From positions 1 to 7,310 of the forward strand of contig SKXU01000070.1 in the NCBI GenBank assembly GCA_007128245.1: a stretch of DNA of 7,310 nt, written 5' to 3'. Below the pieces are notes generated by a model. The model was given only the letters and a program-made list of their open reading frames with translations. It was not told the origin of the DNA and did not search any database. A program made the position numbers and the translations under genes. Positions 1-4,882 of the stretch are shown here, in pieces (positions within the stretch are counted from its first letter, which is position 1; every line of letters starts with the position of its first letter). The stretch is from Candidatus Woesearchaeota archaeon. GTDB taxonomy: Archaea; Nanobdellota; Nanobdellia; Woesearchaeales; SKIA01.

Positions 1-1
1 G

Positions 2-142
2 TGGACGCACAGAAAAGAAGAAGCAACCCCATTTTTGTATCCTCTGAGCACGTTTCGCTTCTCAGGACTGCACTGGAGCTCAAAACACTTTCTCGCACTA
101 AATTTCTTACTGCTCGCAGGAGCAACAGCAATCCTTGTTTAG
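2..142 (+). CDS. C-terminal fragment of a probable membrane-bound metal-dependent hydrolase (YdjM/DUF457-like), cut by the left window edge
   Basis: The frame starting at base 2 is open from the window edge and gives 46 residues ending in TAG at 140-142. Its codons (GCA, GGA, CTC, CTT rich) match the neighbouring antiporter gene. The fragment has a segment WTHRKEEATPFLYPLSTFRF followed by a hydrophobic helix near the C-terminus (about residues 31-46). YdjM/DUF457 integral membrane hydrolases typically have a Thr followed by a 'PlLyPlS..RF' stretch after the metal-binding region and then a terminal helix, so the match is suggestive. The metal ligands themselves would lie outside the window and cannot be seen. 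The stop is 37 nt before the antiporter start, and the antiporter TATA element lies in that gap, which supports ending the gene here rather than at the competing frame that runs to 183. The family call is inferred from a short tail; the coding status is firmer. Confidence 0.5.
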   Translation, partial: WTHRKEEATPFLYPLSTFRFSGLHWSSKHFLALNFLLLAGATAILV

Positions 143-149
143 CGAATAG

Positions 150-157
150 TTTATTAA
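150..157 (+). promoter_or_regulatory. TATA element for the antiporter gene
   Basis: TTTATTAA is centred about 26.5 nt upstream of the ATG at 180, the normal archaeal spacing from TATA box to transcription start. This predicts a leaderless or nearly leaderless transcript. It lies between the upstream stop (142) and the start codon. Confidence 0.6.
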
Positions 158-179
158 CCGTCACGCAAGAAAAAAATAG

Positions 180-1382
180 ATGAGAGACCCAGAACTCATT
201 CTTGTTACGCTCAGCGCATTTTTTATCGTGCTGCTTGCAGGACTATTGTTCTCAGCAATTTTTCGCCGCTTCAAACTCCCCTGGTCAGTAACGCTCATCT
301 TTGCAGGAATGGCCATTGGACCCTCCGCACTCGGACTGATCACGCTAGAGGGAAACCAAGTAATCTGGTTTTTAGCAGAAATAGGAATCATTTTTCTCAT
401 GTTTCTTGCAGGAATGGAAATACGCTTTTCAGCAATAAAAAACGTTCTCAAAGAAGGAACCATCGTAGGGATATTTACAGGTATCATACCTGGACTGCTC
501 GGAGCAGGAGTGATGCTTGCGTTTGGGTATTCACCACTCGTCGCGCTCACCATAGGAATTATTTTGATAAACACCTCATTTGCAGTAGTAGTTCCGTCGC
601 TTGAAGCAAAAGGAATCCTGCAGAGTAGAGTGGGAAAAATTGTTGTGTCATCAACAGTGCTCCAAGACATCGCCTCCCTTGTGCTCTTTGCGATATTCCT
701 GCAATTCGTGAATCCAGATCCATTCCTTCCACTACCACTCTGGGTTATCGTGCTGCTCTTTACTCTTGCGGGAGGTGTCATAGTAAAATTCTTGATGCCA
801 GAGTTCCGTAAAGAAGTCAAAGAATACGAAAAAGCACATCGCGACAGAGACTTGTTTGAAGGAGAGCTGCGCACAATCATGATTATTGTATTAGGGTTTG
901 CTATCATCTTTGAATTCTTCAAATTCGAAACCATCGTCGGAGCATTTTTTGCAGGGCTCATCATATCCGAAAGTGTGCGAAGCAAGATGCTTGAGCACAA
1001 ACTACACATTTTGGGGTACGGAATATTCATCCCCATCTTTTTTGTGACCGTAGGAGCATGGATAGACCTCTCATTATTCCTAGATAAAGACTTATGGCTG
1101 CTTATCGCAGCAGTGGCAGTAACCAGTATGGTCGCAAAGTTCGTGTCAGGCTGGGGATCAGGACGACTCGTGGGACTTGATAACTATGAGAGCAGCATCG
1201 TAGGGCTCACGAGCGTCCCACAACTTATCACCACACTCGCATTAACTGCAATCGCGCAAAGCCAAGGACTCCTCCCTGACGAAGTAGCCATCGCCGTGAT
1301 CGTGCTCGCAATCGTATCAGTCCTTATTGGACCACTCATCATGGGTCGCGTGCTGGATATGAAATACCCAGATAAGAACTAG
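180..1382 (+). CDS. Kef-type (CPA2) cation/proton antiporter, membrane domain only
   Basis: A 400-residue polytopic membrane protein with about a dozen hydrophobic segments. It should exchange H+ for Na+ or K+ across the cytoplasmic membrane. Visible CPA2 landmarks are the early 'FAGMAIGPSALGL' loop (41-53), 'FLAGMEI' (75-81), the unwound-helix motif NTS at 131-133 followed by P139 and LE at 141-142, the ion-binding Asp D163 preceded by Gln (Q162-D163), and 'IFFVTVGAWIDL' (286-297). K320 in 'MVAKFVSGWGSG' is a candidate for the conserved core lysine. The QD pair resembles the Kef branch rather than the DD of electrogenic CPA2 antiporters, which suggests electroneutral K+/H+ or Na+/H+ exchange. 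The protein stops right after the transport domain, with no RCK/TrkA-N or TrkA-C regulatory domain. The ATG at 180 is supported by a well-spaced TATA element. The gene converges on TYW1 and shares its last bases with it. The exact ion is not determinable. Confidence 0.9.
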   Translation: MRDPELILVTLSAFFIVLLAGLLFSAIFRRFKLPWSVTLIFAGMAIGPSALGLITLEGNQVIWFLAEIGIIFLMFLAGMEIRFSAIKNVLKEGTIVGIFTGIIPGLLGAGVMLAFGYSPLVALTIGIILINTSFAVVVPSLEAKGILQSRVGKIVVSSTVLQDIASLVLFAIFLQFVNPDPFLPLPLWVIVLLFTLAGGVIVKFLMPEFRKEVKEYEKAHRDRDLFEGELRTIMIIVLGFAIIFEFFKFETIVGAFFAGLIISESVRSKMLEHKLHILGYGIFIPIFFVTVGAWIDLSLFLDKDLWLLIAAVAVTSMVAKFVSGWGSGRLVGLDNYESSIVGLTSVPQLITTLALTAIAQSQGLLPDEVAIAVIVLAIVSVLIGPLIMGRVLDMKYPDKN

Positions 1383-2545
1383 CAGCCGCCGTCAGTCTCG
1401 TTTCTTGCAGTATACATCGTGTCTTCAGGAGTCACGTCAGTACGCTGATAGTCCCAGCGGTCAAAGTCCTCTCCTGACTCAACGAGTTCGTGAAACTTCG
1501 GAAAATCAATCCACGTGTGGCGATTCCACTTCTTTTTTGCAAAACACACAACTCTGCTGGGCTCGTGCTCAGCAAGCCATTCATACTCAGGAAGGTACTG
1601 AAGAATTTCTTTTGCCCAATCAACCACTTCTGAGTGTAGCGGCATGTTCTCCATCTGAAGGCGCTGGCGCGACTCACCAACAAACATGTATGCCTTAACC
1701 TCAACAAAGTCTGCGTCTCCACGCAAGATATGTTCTGCGTAGAGCTCAGGATGCACCATGTTTAGCCCCTTAATTGCTGTGAGGCGAATGCAGGTGCGAT
1801 ACTTCTTTTTAGAAAGTGCGTCAAGCGAGGCAATCATGCGCTCCCAGTAATCAGAGAATAAGGGTCTATCAACTTCTTTGAGGAGTTCTTTGTTTGGCGC
1901 ATCAATAGAAAGATACAGCTGCGTTACTAAGTTAAGGTTCTCGATAGCTTCCGGGTACTGCGCATTGGTTACTAAAAACGTGGAGATACCCTGGCGGTGA
2001 AAGTTATCACAGATCTCGTTCATGCGAGGATACGTAATGGGCTCTCCAGTCAATGAGAGCGCTACGTGCTTTACATCAAGAGACTTCTTGTACATAAACG
2101 GATTTGCAGTGGGAGAGCCACCAAAGCCAGTAAGAAACTTATGATGTGCCTTCAAAGATTCGTCAATAATGAATTGCGGGTCATCAACACCCCACTTCCA
2201 CTCTTTAGATACAGGAGCTTTGTATCCGCGCCAACAAAACGTGCAACGATTCGCACACGAAATGCTTGTGGTCATCTGCATGCACTGATTACTCATGATA
2301 CCATAGAAGGTGAGCTTATAACACCCTCCTTTTCCGCGAATCATGTTTTTTGTCCAGCCGCACACCTTTACTGCGGAGTGCCTGCCAACAAGAGCGTATC
2401 CTTGGTTTTCAAGCGTCTGAGCATCTTTTTCTTTCAGCTGCCCCTCACCTTCAGAACCCTGATATGAGTGACCTGCAGAAGTCGTGCCGCATGTTGAGCC
2501 AATCGCCAGTCCAGAGTCAGATTCAGAAACAATAGGAAGAGCCAT
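1379..2545 (-). CDS. taw1: 4-demethylwyosine synthase TYW1 (radical SAM, tRNA-Phe G37 modification)
   Basis: TYW1/Taw1 condenses N1-methylguanosine at position 37 of tRNA-Phe with carbons from pyruvate to make 4-demethylwyosine, the tricyclic base that stabilises reading frame. The 388-residue protein has the radical SAM motif CxxxCxxC at C97, C101, C104 and a second Fe-S cluster triad C62, C75, C88 with 13-residue spacings, as in archaeal TYW1. Other family blocks are 'YALVGRHSAVKVCGWTK' (50-66), 'CYKLTFYGI' (75-83), SLTGEP (164-169), 'LYLSIDAP' (210-217) and, further on, 'VEVKAYMFVGESRQRLQMEN'. There is no flavodoxin domain, as expected outside eukaryotes. The first ~36 residues form a Ser/Gly/Thr-rich extension with an extra Cys (C19) before the usual start. 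The ATG at 2545 is still preferred because a TATA element lies 26 nt upstream. The stop codon interlocks with that of the antiporter. Confidence 0.95.
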   Translation of the reverse strand: MALPIVSESDSGLAIGSTCGTTSAGHSYQGSEGEGQLKEKDAQTLENQGYALVGRHSAVKVCGWTKNMIRGKGGCYKLTFYGIMSNQCMQMTTSISCANRCTFCWRGYKAPVSKEWKWGVDDPQFIIDESLKAHHKFLTGFGGSPTANPFMYKKSLDVKHVALSLTGEPITYPRMNEICDNFHRQGISTFLVTNAQYPEAIENLNLVTQLYLSIDAPNKELLKEVDRPLFSDYWERMIASLDALSKKKYRTCIRLTAIKGLNMVHPELYAEHILRGDADFVEVKAYMFVGESRQRLQMENMPLHSEVVDWAKEILQYLPEYEWLAEHEPSRVVCFAKKKWNRHTWIDFPKFHELVESGEDFDRWDYQRTDVTPEDTMYTARNETDGGC

Positions 2546-2567
2546 AAGAGAATAGAATGCTATACTG

Positions 2568-2574
2568 TTTAAAA
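2568..2574 (-). promoter_or_regulatory. TATA element for TYW1
   Basis: On the minus strand the bases read TTTTAAA, centred 26 nt upstream of the ATG at 2545. This predicts a leaderless mRNA and supports the long N-terminus of TYW1. It sits in the 42-nt gap downstream of the small membrane protein gene. Confidence 0.6.
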
Positions 2575-2587
2575 GGTTACTGTACTC

Positions 2588-2929
2588 CTAAAACACTGCG
2601 CCGAGGAGTTGCAAGAGCATGCCAAGCACGATTAAGAAGAGTGAGAGCATGACCAAAAATCGTTCGGTCGCAAAGTGCGTGATTACTTGTTGTACCTCTG
2701 CTTGTTTGTGGTGCGTCGCTAAAAACAATAAGTCATCGTTTGTGCGCACAAGACCAATGGATAACAGCAATACACCGCTTATTGCAACAAACAATCCCAG
2801 CACCTCAATGGAGAGGTTAGTTGACATAGTAACTATTACAGAGATAGTGGCGATAACCACGAGTACCAGTGCAATAAGGAATTTTTGCCATGAAGGAAGG
2901 TGTGCGTGATATGCAACGTCTTTTGTCAT
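2588..2929 (-). CDS. Small three-helix membrane protein, function unknown
   Basis: I do not recognise a family. The 113-residue protein has three hydrophobic segments at roughly residues 15-35, 40-62 and 90-112, separated by a charged loop (about 63-88, with 'THHKQAEVQQ') that probably faces the cytoplasm. There is no signal peptide cleavage site, cysteine pair or enzymatic motif. A frame-compatible TTG exists 6 nt upstream (2935), but the ATG at 2929 is chosen because a TATA element is centred about 26.5 nt before it, the spacing seen for other genes here. It lies between TYW1 and the toxin gene, all on the same strand, but its own promoter argues that it is transcribed separately. It could be a membrane partner or stress protein; nothing in the sequence decides. 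Confidence 0.75.
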   Translation of the reverse strand: MTKDVAYHAHLPSWQKFLIALVLVVIATISVIVTMSTNLSIEVLGLFVAISGVLLLSIGLVRTNDDLLFLATHHKQAEVQQVITHFATERFLVMLSLFLIVLGMLLQLLGAVF

Positions 2930-2951
2930 GCACAAAAAATACCAACACCCC

Positions 2952-2959
2952 TTTTTAAA
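2952..2959 (-). promoter_or_regulatory. TATA element for the small membrane protein
   Basis: The minus strand reads TTTAAAAA, centred about 26.5 nt upstream of the ATG at 2929. It lies in the 59-nt gap between the toxin stop and this gene, so the small membrane protein probably starts its own leaderless transcript. Confidence 0.6.
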
Positions 2960-2988
2960 CCTTATTGGTGATTTAGAAGTGAGAACAG

Positions 2989-3333
2989 TCAGTTAATCAG
3001 TGAACGAATTTTTTGCACAACAAGCTCGTGAGTTACCACAGACGCTTTTCCCAAGTGCTTTTTGATAAGTGAGCGGTGCAACCTACCCAATGTATCTGAG
3101 CGAACAGTGCTACGGTTAGGCAACGTCCCTTTTTCAAGCTGGTGTGGGTGCAAGAGCACGCCATACTCGAGAGAAACAGTTTGTGAGGTGATTGCGCAGA
3201 CGAGAACGTCTTGTCGCGATGCATGATACGCGTCATTTGAAATCACCAGTGCAGGGCGCAGTTTGGTTGCGGATGCATCGCTAAACGGGAAGCGCACAAG
3301 TACAATATCTCGTTGCACTAGGCGTTGTCCCAT
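2989..3333 (-). CDS. MazF/PemK-family type II toxin (endoribonuclease)
   Basis: A 114-residue protein with the PemK/MazF SH3-like barrel pattern. The start 'RDIVLVRFPFSDASATKLRP' (8-27) matches the family 'GDIVLV.FPFsd....K.RPalV.S' block. R26 corresponds to the catalytic Arg of MazF (R29 in E. coli) and T49 in 'CAITSQ' to the active-site Thr (T52). The later 'STVRSDTLGRLHRSLIKKHLGKAS' region (75-98) is also typical. Such toxins cleave mRNA or other RNA sequence-specifically in the cytoplasm. All expected catalytic positions are present, so it looks functional. The ATG at 3333 lies inside the last codons of the antitoxin gene, giving a 16-nt overlap and translational coupling; a weak purine-rich GAGG occurs about 10 nt upstream. 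No other start fits the family N-terminus as well. Confidence 0.92.
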   Translation of the reverse strand: MGQRLVQRDIVLVRFPFSDASATKLRPALVISNDAYHASRQDVLVCAITSQTVSLEYGVLLHPHQLEKGTLPNRSTVRSDTLGRLHRSLIKKHLGKASVVTHELVVQKIRSLIN

Positions 3334-3557
3334 ACTTTGTCGTCCTCTTCATTATCCCACACCTCTGCAAAGGACTGTTCAACTGCTAAAAGCCACTCTT
3401 TGCGCAGGGCACGTTCCGTATCAGAAGCCTTTTTGAGCAAGAGCACGCCGTTTTTATCAAGTAGCACAAGCTTATCCCCTTGATTAATATCGTACTTCTT
3501 GCGTACGTCTTCAGGAATAACGATTTGTCCACGACTAGACACTTTAATAAGTTCCAT
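3318..3557 (-). CDS. AbrB/MazE-type antitoxin, swapped-hairpin DNA-binding protein
   Basis: A 79-residue protein with an N-terminal AbrB/SpoVT domain at about 2-44, containing 'VSSRGQIVIPEDVRKKY' (6-22) and 'GDKLVLLDKNGVLLLKKA' (27-44). This fold dimerises and binds DNA, usually its own promoter. Residues 46-79 form an acidic, partly helical tail (with two WDN repeats at 67-69 and 76-78) that is expected to wrap the MazF toxin. The reading frame can be extended to ATGs at 3599 and 3617, but the ATG at 3557 is preferred: the conserved domain begins there, and the TATA-like CTATATC lies about 28 nt upstream, inside any longer version. Antitoxin precedes toxin with a 16-nt overlap, the standard order. 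Autorepression by the antitoxin or the complex at 3558-3600 is likely from family knowledge. Confidence 0.9.
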   Translation of the reverse strand: MELIKVSSRGQIVIPEDVRKKYDINQGDKLVLLDKNGVLLLKKASDTERALRKEWLLAVEQSFAEVWDNEEDDKVWDNA

Positions 3558-3581
3558 CTTATTAGTAAGATTGTTTGTATT

Positions 3582-3588
3582 GATATAG
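3582..3588 (-). promoter_or_regulatory. TATA element for the antitoxin-toxin operon
   Basis: The minus strand reads CTATATC, centred about 28 nt upstream of the ATG at 3557. It is the best TATA-like match between this start and rps15 in the right orientation and distance. The antitoxin probably binds around here. Confidence 0.5.
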
Positions 3589-3620
3589 TTTGTGCTCATA
3601 CAGTAAGCAGAAAACACGCA

Positions 3621-3653
3621 TTAACAAGGGTTTCGGGCGTGCATGTCCAGTGG
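3621..3653. repeat. Copy 1 of a 33-nt near-repeat shared with the 3' end of the PolB2 gene
   Basis: Bases 3621-3653 align without gaps to 5555-5587, both in plus orientation, with 27 of 33 matches. These include 7 identical bases at the left (TTAACAA) and 16 identical bases at the right (CGTGCATGTCCAGTGG, 3638-3653). On the minus strand both copies read Thr-Gly-His-Ala-Arg, three differing residues, then Leu-Leu. In the PolB2 gene this is the true reading frame; here it lies in intergenic DNA. Confidence 0.6.
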
Positions 3654-3666
3654 AAACAGCATAAAC

Positions 3667-3675
3667 GTTTAAAAA
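3667..3675 (+). promoter_or_regulatory. Probable TATA element for rps15, about 105 nt upstream of its start codon
   Basis: GTTTAAAAA resembles the TATA elements of the other genes in the window. No TATA-like sequence is visible near 3752, where a leaderless rps15 would need one. If this element is used, transcription starts near 3698 and the mRNA has a leader of about 80 nt. The TTTAAA core is symmetric, so minus-strand use cannot be excluded. Confidence 0.45.
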
Positions 3676-3705
3676 CACCTGTGCGCTCCCACACAGTACC
3701 AAGAG

Positions 3706-3759
3706 GCAGATCGGTTCACGCTTGTCTGCGCTGGAGGGAAGCAACAGACTTCTTTTCAG
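3706..3759 (+). promoter_or_regulatory. Two adjacent hairpins in the rps15 leader
   Basis: Hairpin 1 pairs 3706-3711 with 3724-3729 (6 bp, one wobble, 12-nt loop). Hairpin 2 begins two bases later and pairs 3731-3741 with 3749-3759: 11 continuous pairs, three of them G-U, with the 7-nt loop CAACAGA. Hairpin 2 ends 18 nt before the ATG and next to a GAGG. A G-U pair stacked on a G-C pair (3737/3753 and 3738/3752) recalls the kind of element S15 recognises in 16S rRNA. A role in regulating S15 translation is inference only. Confidence 0.4.
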
Positions 3760-3777
3760 AGGAAAATACATAACACA

Positions 3778-4230
3778 ATGGCACGAATGCACTCACGAGC
3801 ACGCGGAAAAGCGGCCTCGTACAGACCAGTCGGACGACCCAAACCAGAAGGAGGGCTGTCCGCAAAAGAAATTGAGAAGAAAGTAGTTGAACTTGCAAAG
3901 CAAGGAACGAGCCCGTCAAAAATAGGAAACACCCTCCGAGACGAGCACGACACACCTGATGTCAAAGCAGTGACTGGCAAGCGCGTAGCAGCAATTCTTG
4001 CTGAGCACGACGCAGCAGGAGAGCTTCCTGAAGACATTCTTGCACTTATCAAGAAAGCAGTACTTATCAGAAAGCACCTTGAAGACAACAAGCAAGACAA
4101 GCCAGCACGACGAGGACTCACCCTTACAGAGTCAAAGATCATGCGCCTGACCAAGTACTACAAAAACGCAGGAAAAGTACGCACTGACTGGCACTACAAC
4201 CCAAAACAAGCAAGTTACCTTGCAGAATAA
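3778..4230 (+). CDS. rps15: Small-subunit ribosomal protein S15 (archaeal uS15)
   Basis: A 150-residue protein, the usual length for archaeal and eukaryotic uS15, which binds the central domain of 16S rRNA early in 30S assembly. It begins with the characteristic 'MARMHSR' and a basic tail, followed by the archaeal N-terminal extension domain with 'AKQGTSPSKIGNTLRD' (40-55) and 'DVKAVTGKRVAAIL' (61-74). The bacterial-like S15 core follows: 'ELPEDILALIKKAVLIRKHL' (82-101), then 'DKPARRGLTLTESKIMRLTKYYK' (107-129), where the His/Asp/Arg-rich rRNA-contact region lies. The start is fixed by the conserved N-terminus. The gene stands alone rather than in a ribosomal operon, has a long apparent 5' leader with hairpins, and is followed by a T-rich terminator. 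The 'KQDKPARRGLTLTESKI' region is highly conserved; overall the sequence resembles DPANN homologues. Confidence 0.97.
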   Translation: MARMHSRARGKAASYRPVGRPKPEGGLSAKEIEKKVVELAKQGTSPSKIGNTLRDEHDTPDVKAVTGKRVAAILAEHDAAGELPEDILALIKKAVLIRKHLEDNKQDKPARRGLTLTESKIMRLTKYYKNAGKVRTDWHYNPKQASYLAE

Positions 4231-4257
4231 TTTTTTCTTTTCTTTTTTTCTTCCTCT
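4231..4257 (+). terminator. T-rich archaeal terminator after rps15
   Basis: The stop codon of rps15 is followed at once by runs of T (TTTTTT, then TTTT and TTTTTTT interrupted by single C). Archaeal RNA polymerase terminates at such T tracts in the non-template strand without needing a hairpin. It also insulates the converging archaellin-like gene. Confidence 0.75.
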
Positions 4258-4261
4258 CTCA

Positions 4262-4271
4262 ATAAAATAAG
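4262..4271 (-). terminator. Weak T-rich terminator for the archaellin-like gene
   Basis: Read on the minus strand, a TTATTTTATT stretch begins 4 nt after the TAA at 4276-4278. It is short and less convincing than the rps15 tract, but suits archaeal termination in the 45-nt convergent gap. Confidence 0.35.
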
Positions 4272-4275
4272 CACA

Positions 4276-4848
4276 TTAAGGATATATTTGCACTCTATCA
4301 GAAGACAATACAGGTATCAGAGTGGAGACTACTCGTTCTTGCCCATCTTGATAATCAAACGTGACAGCAAGAGAATCGCCTTGAACCAGAGATGCTTGAG
4401 TGTTAATGTATACCCAAGCAGTTTCTCCAACCGAGAGGTACCCATCATGTTCTCCAACGAGCATCACTACACAAAAACGTGTGTGTGGTAACGTGTCAAA
4501 ACTACACGCATTAGGCTCAGTAGCAGAGAATGTGGCGATGAACAATTCATCCCCTGCATCCACGAGAAGAGATAGCGTACTCAAGTTAACAGGCAAGGAG
4601 CCAGGGATTGGACGAACTAACAGCTCAATACCCGACCCAGAGCCCTCATCAACTGCTAAAAACACATGTGTAACGAGCAGACCATAAGGAAGATTTTGCT
4701 GAGCGCGATCACCGCGTTCAAGGAGATCCTCTTGAAGAGCGACTATGGCATCAGTAGAACCCTGTGAGAAAAATAGTGCATACAGCCAAATCGCGCTAGA
4801 AAGCACCAAGAACACTACTACAAGTAAAACAAAGTATGCCTTTTTCAC
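4276..4848 (-). CDS. Membrane-anchored archaellin/type IV pilin-like protein
   Basis: A 190-residue protein with a very short basic N-terminus (MKKA), one hydrophobic helix at about 5-27, and a ~160-residue extracytoplasmic domain rich in beta-type sequence. Residues 74-96 ('IELLVRPIPGSLPVNLSTLS') resemble the archaellin segment of the form 'i.f.v.l..GS.PidLs...i', and the C-terminal 'QGDSLAVTFDYQDG' followed by a Pro-containing strand resembles the archaellin end. C115 and C126 could form a disulfide. A class III (prepilin/archaellin) cleavage site would have to be after KKA, and the usual Glu at +5 is missing, so the helix may simply stay as an anchor. The start is GTG at 4848, supported by a TATA element about 25 nt upstream. 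It is separated by 34 nt from the PolB2-associated gene but has its own promoter. It could be a minor pilin or an unrelated surface protein. Confidence 0.7.
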   Translation of the reverse strand: MKKAYFVLLVVVFLVLSSAIWLYALFFSQGSTDAIVALQEDLLERGDRAQQNLPYGLLVTHVFLAVDEGSGSGIELLVRPIPGSLPVNLSTLSLLVDAGDELFIATFSATEPNACSFDTLPHTRFCVVMLVGEHDGYLSVGETAWVYINTQASLVQGDSLAVTFDYQDGQERVVSTLIPVLSSDRVQIYP

Positions 4849-4869
4849 ACAGCAACACGGAACTGATGA

Positions 4870-4876
4870 TTTAAAA
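4870..4876 (-). promoter_or_regulatory. TATA element for the archaellin-like gene
   Basis: The minus strand reads TTTTAAA, centred 25 nt upstream of the GTG at 4848, which predicts a leaderless transcript. It lies in the short gap after the RecA-like gene, marking a separate transcription unit. Confidence 0.6.
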
Positions 4877-4882
4877 GTCTAA

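Noticed and set aside
1..183. Open frame reaching the antiporter start with an ATGA overlap
   Set aside because: The translation is polar and unstructured with atypical codons. The frame starting at base 2 gives a membrane-like tail with local codon habits, and the antiporter TATA element would fall inside the rejected frame.
161..1036. 291-codon open frame antisense to the antiporter
   Set aside because: It mirrors the codon bias of the antiporter gene on the other strand; the peptide has no recognisable domain, while the sense strand is a clear CPA2 protein.
2066..2467. 133-codon open frame on the plus strand inside TYW1
   Set aside because: Lies opposite conserved TYW1 sequence, including the radical SAM cysteines; no family resemblance of its own.
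3480..3773. Plus-strand open frame ending just before rps15
   Set aside because: It overlaps the antitoxin gene, the promoters and the leader hairpins, and its peptide shows no domain.
3621..3777. Possible tRNA or other stable RNA between the antitoxin and rps15
   Set aside because: A GGTTC-like string and small stems occur, but no acceptor, anticodon or T arm can be assembled, and no C/D or H/ACA box pair is evident.
3562..3792. Minus-strand open frame containing TGHAR...LL like the PolB2 C-terminus
   Set aside because: Apart from about 14 residues there is no similarity to PolB2, and it covers the rps15 start and leader. Kept only as a repeat observation, not as a gene.
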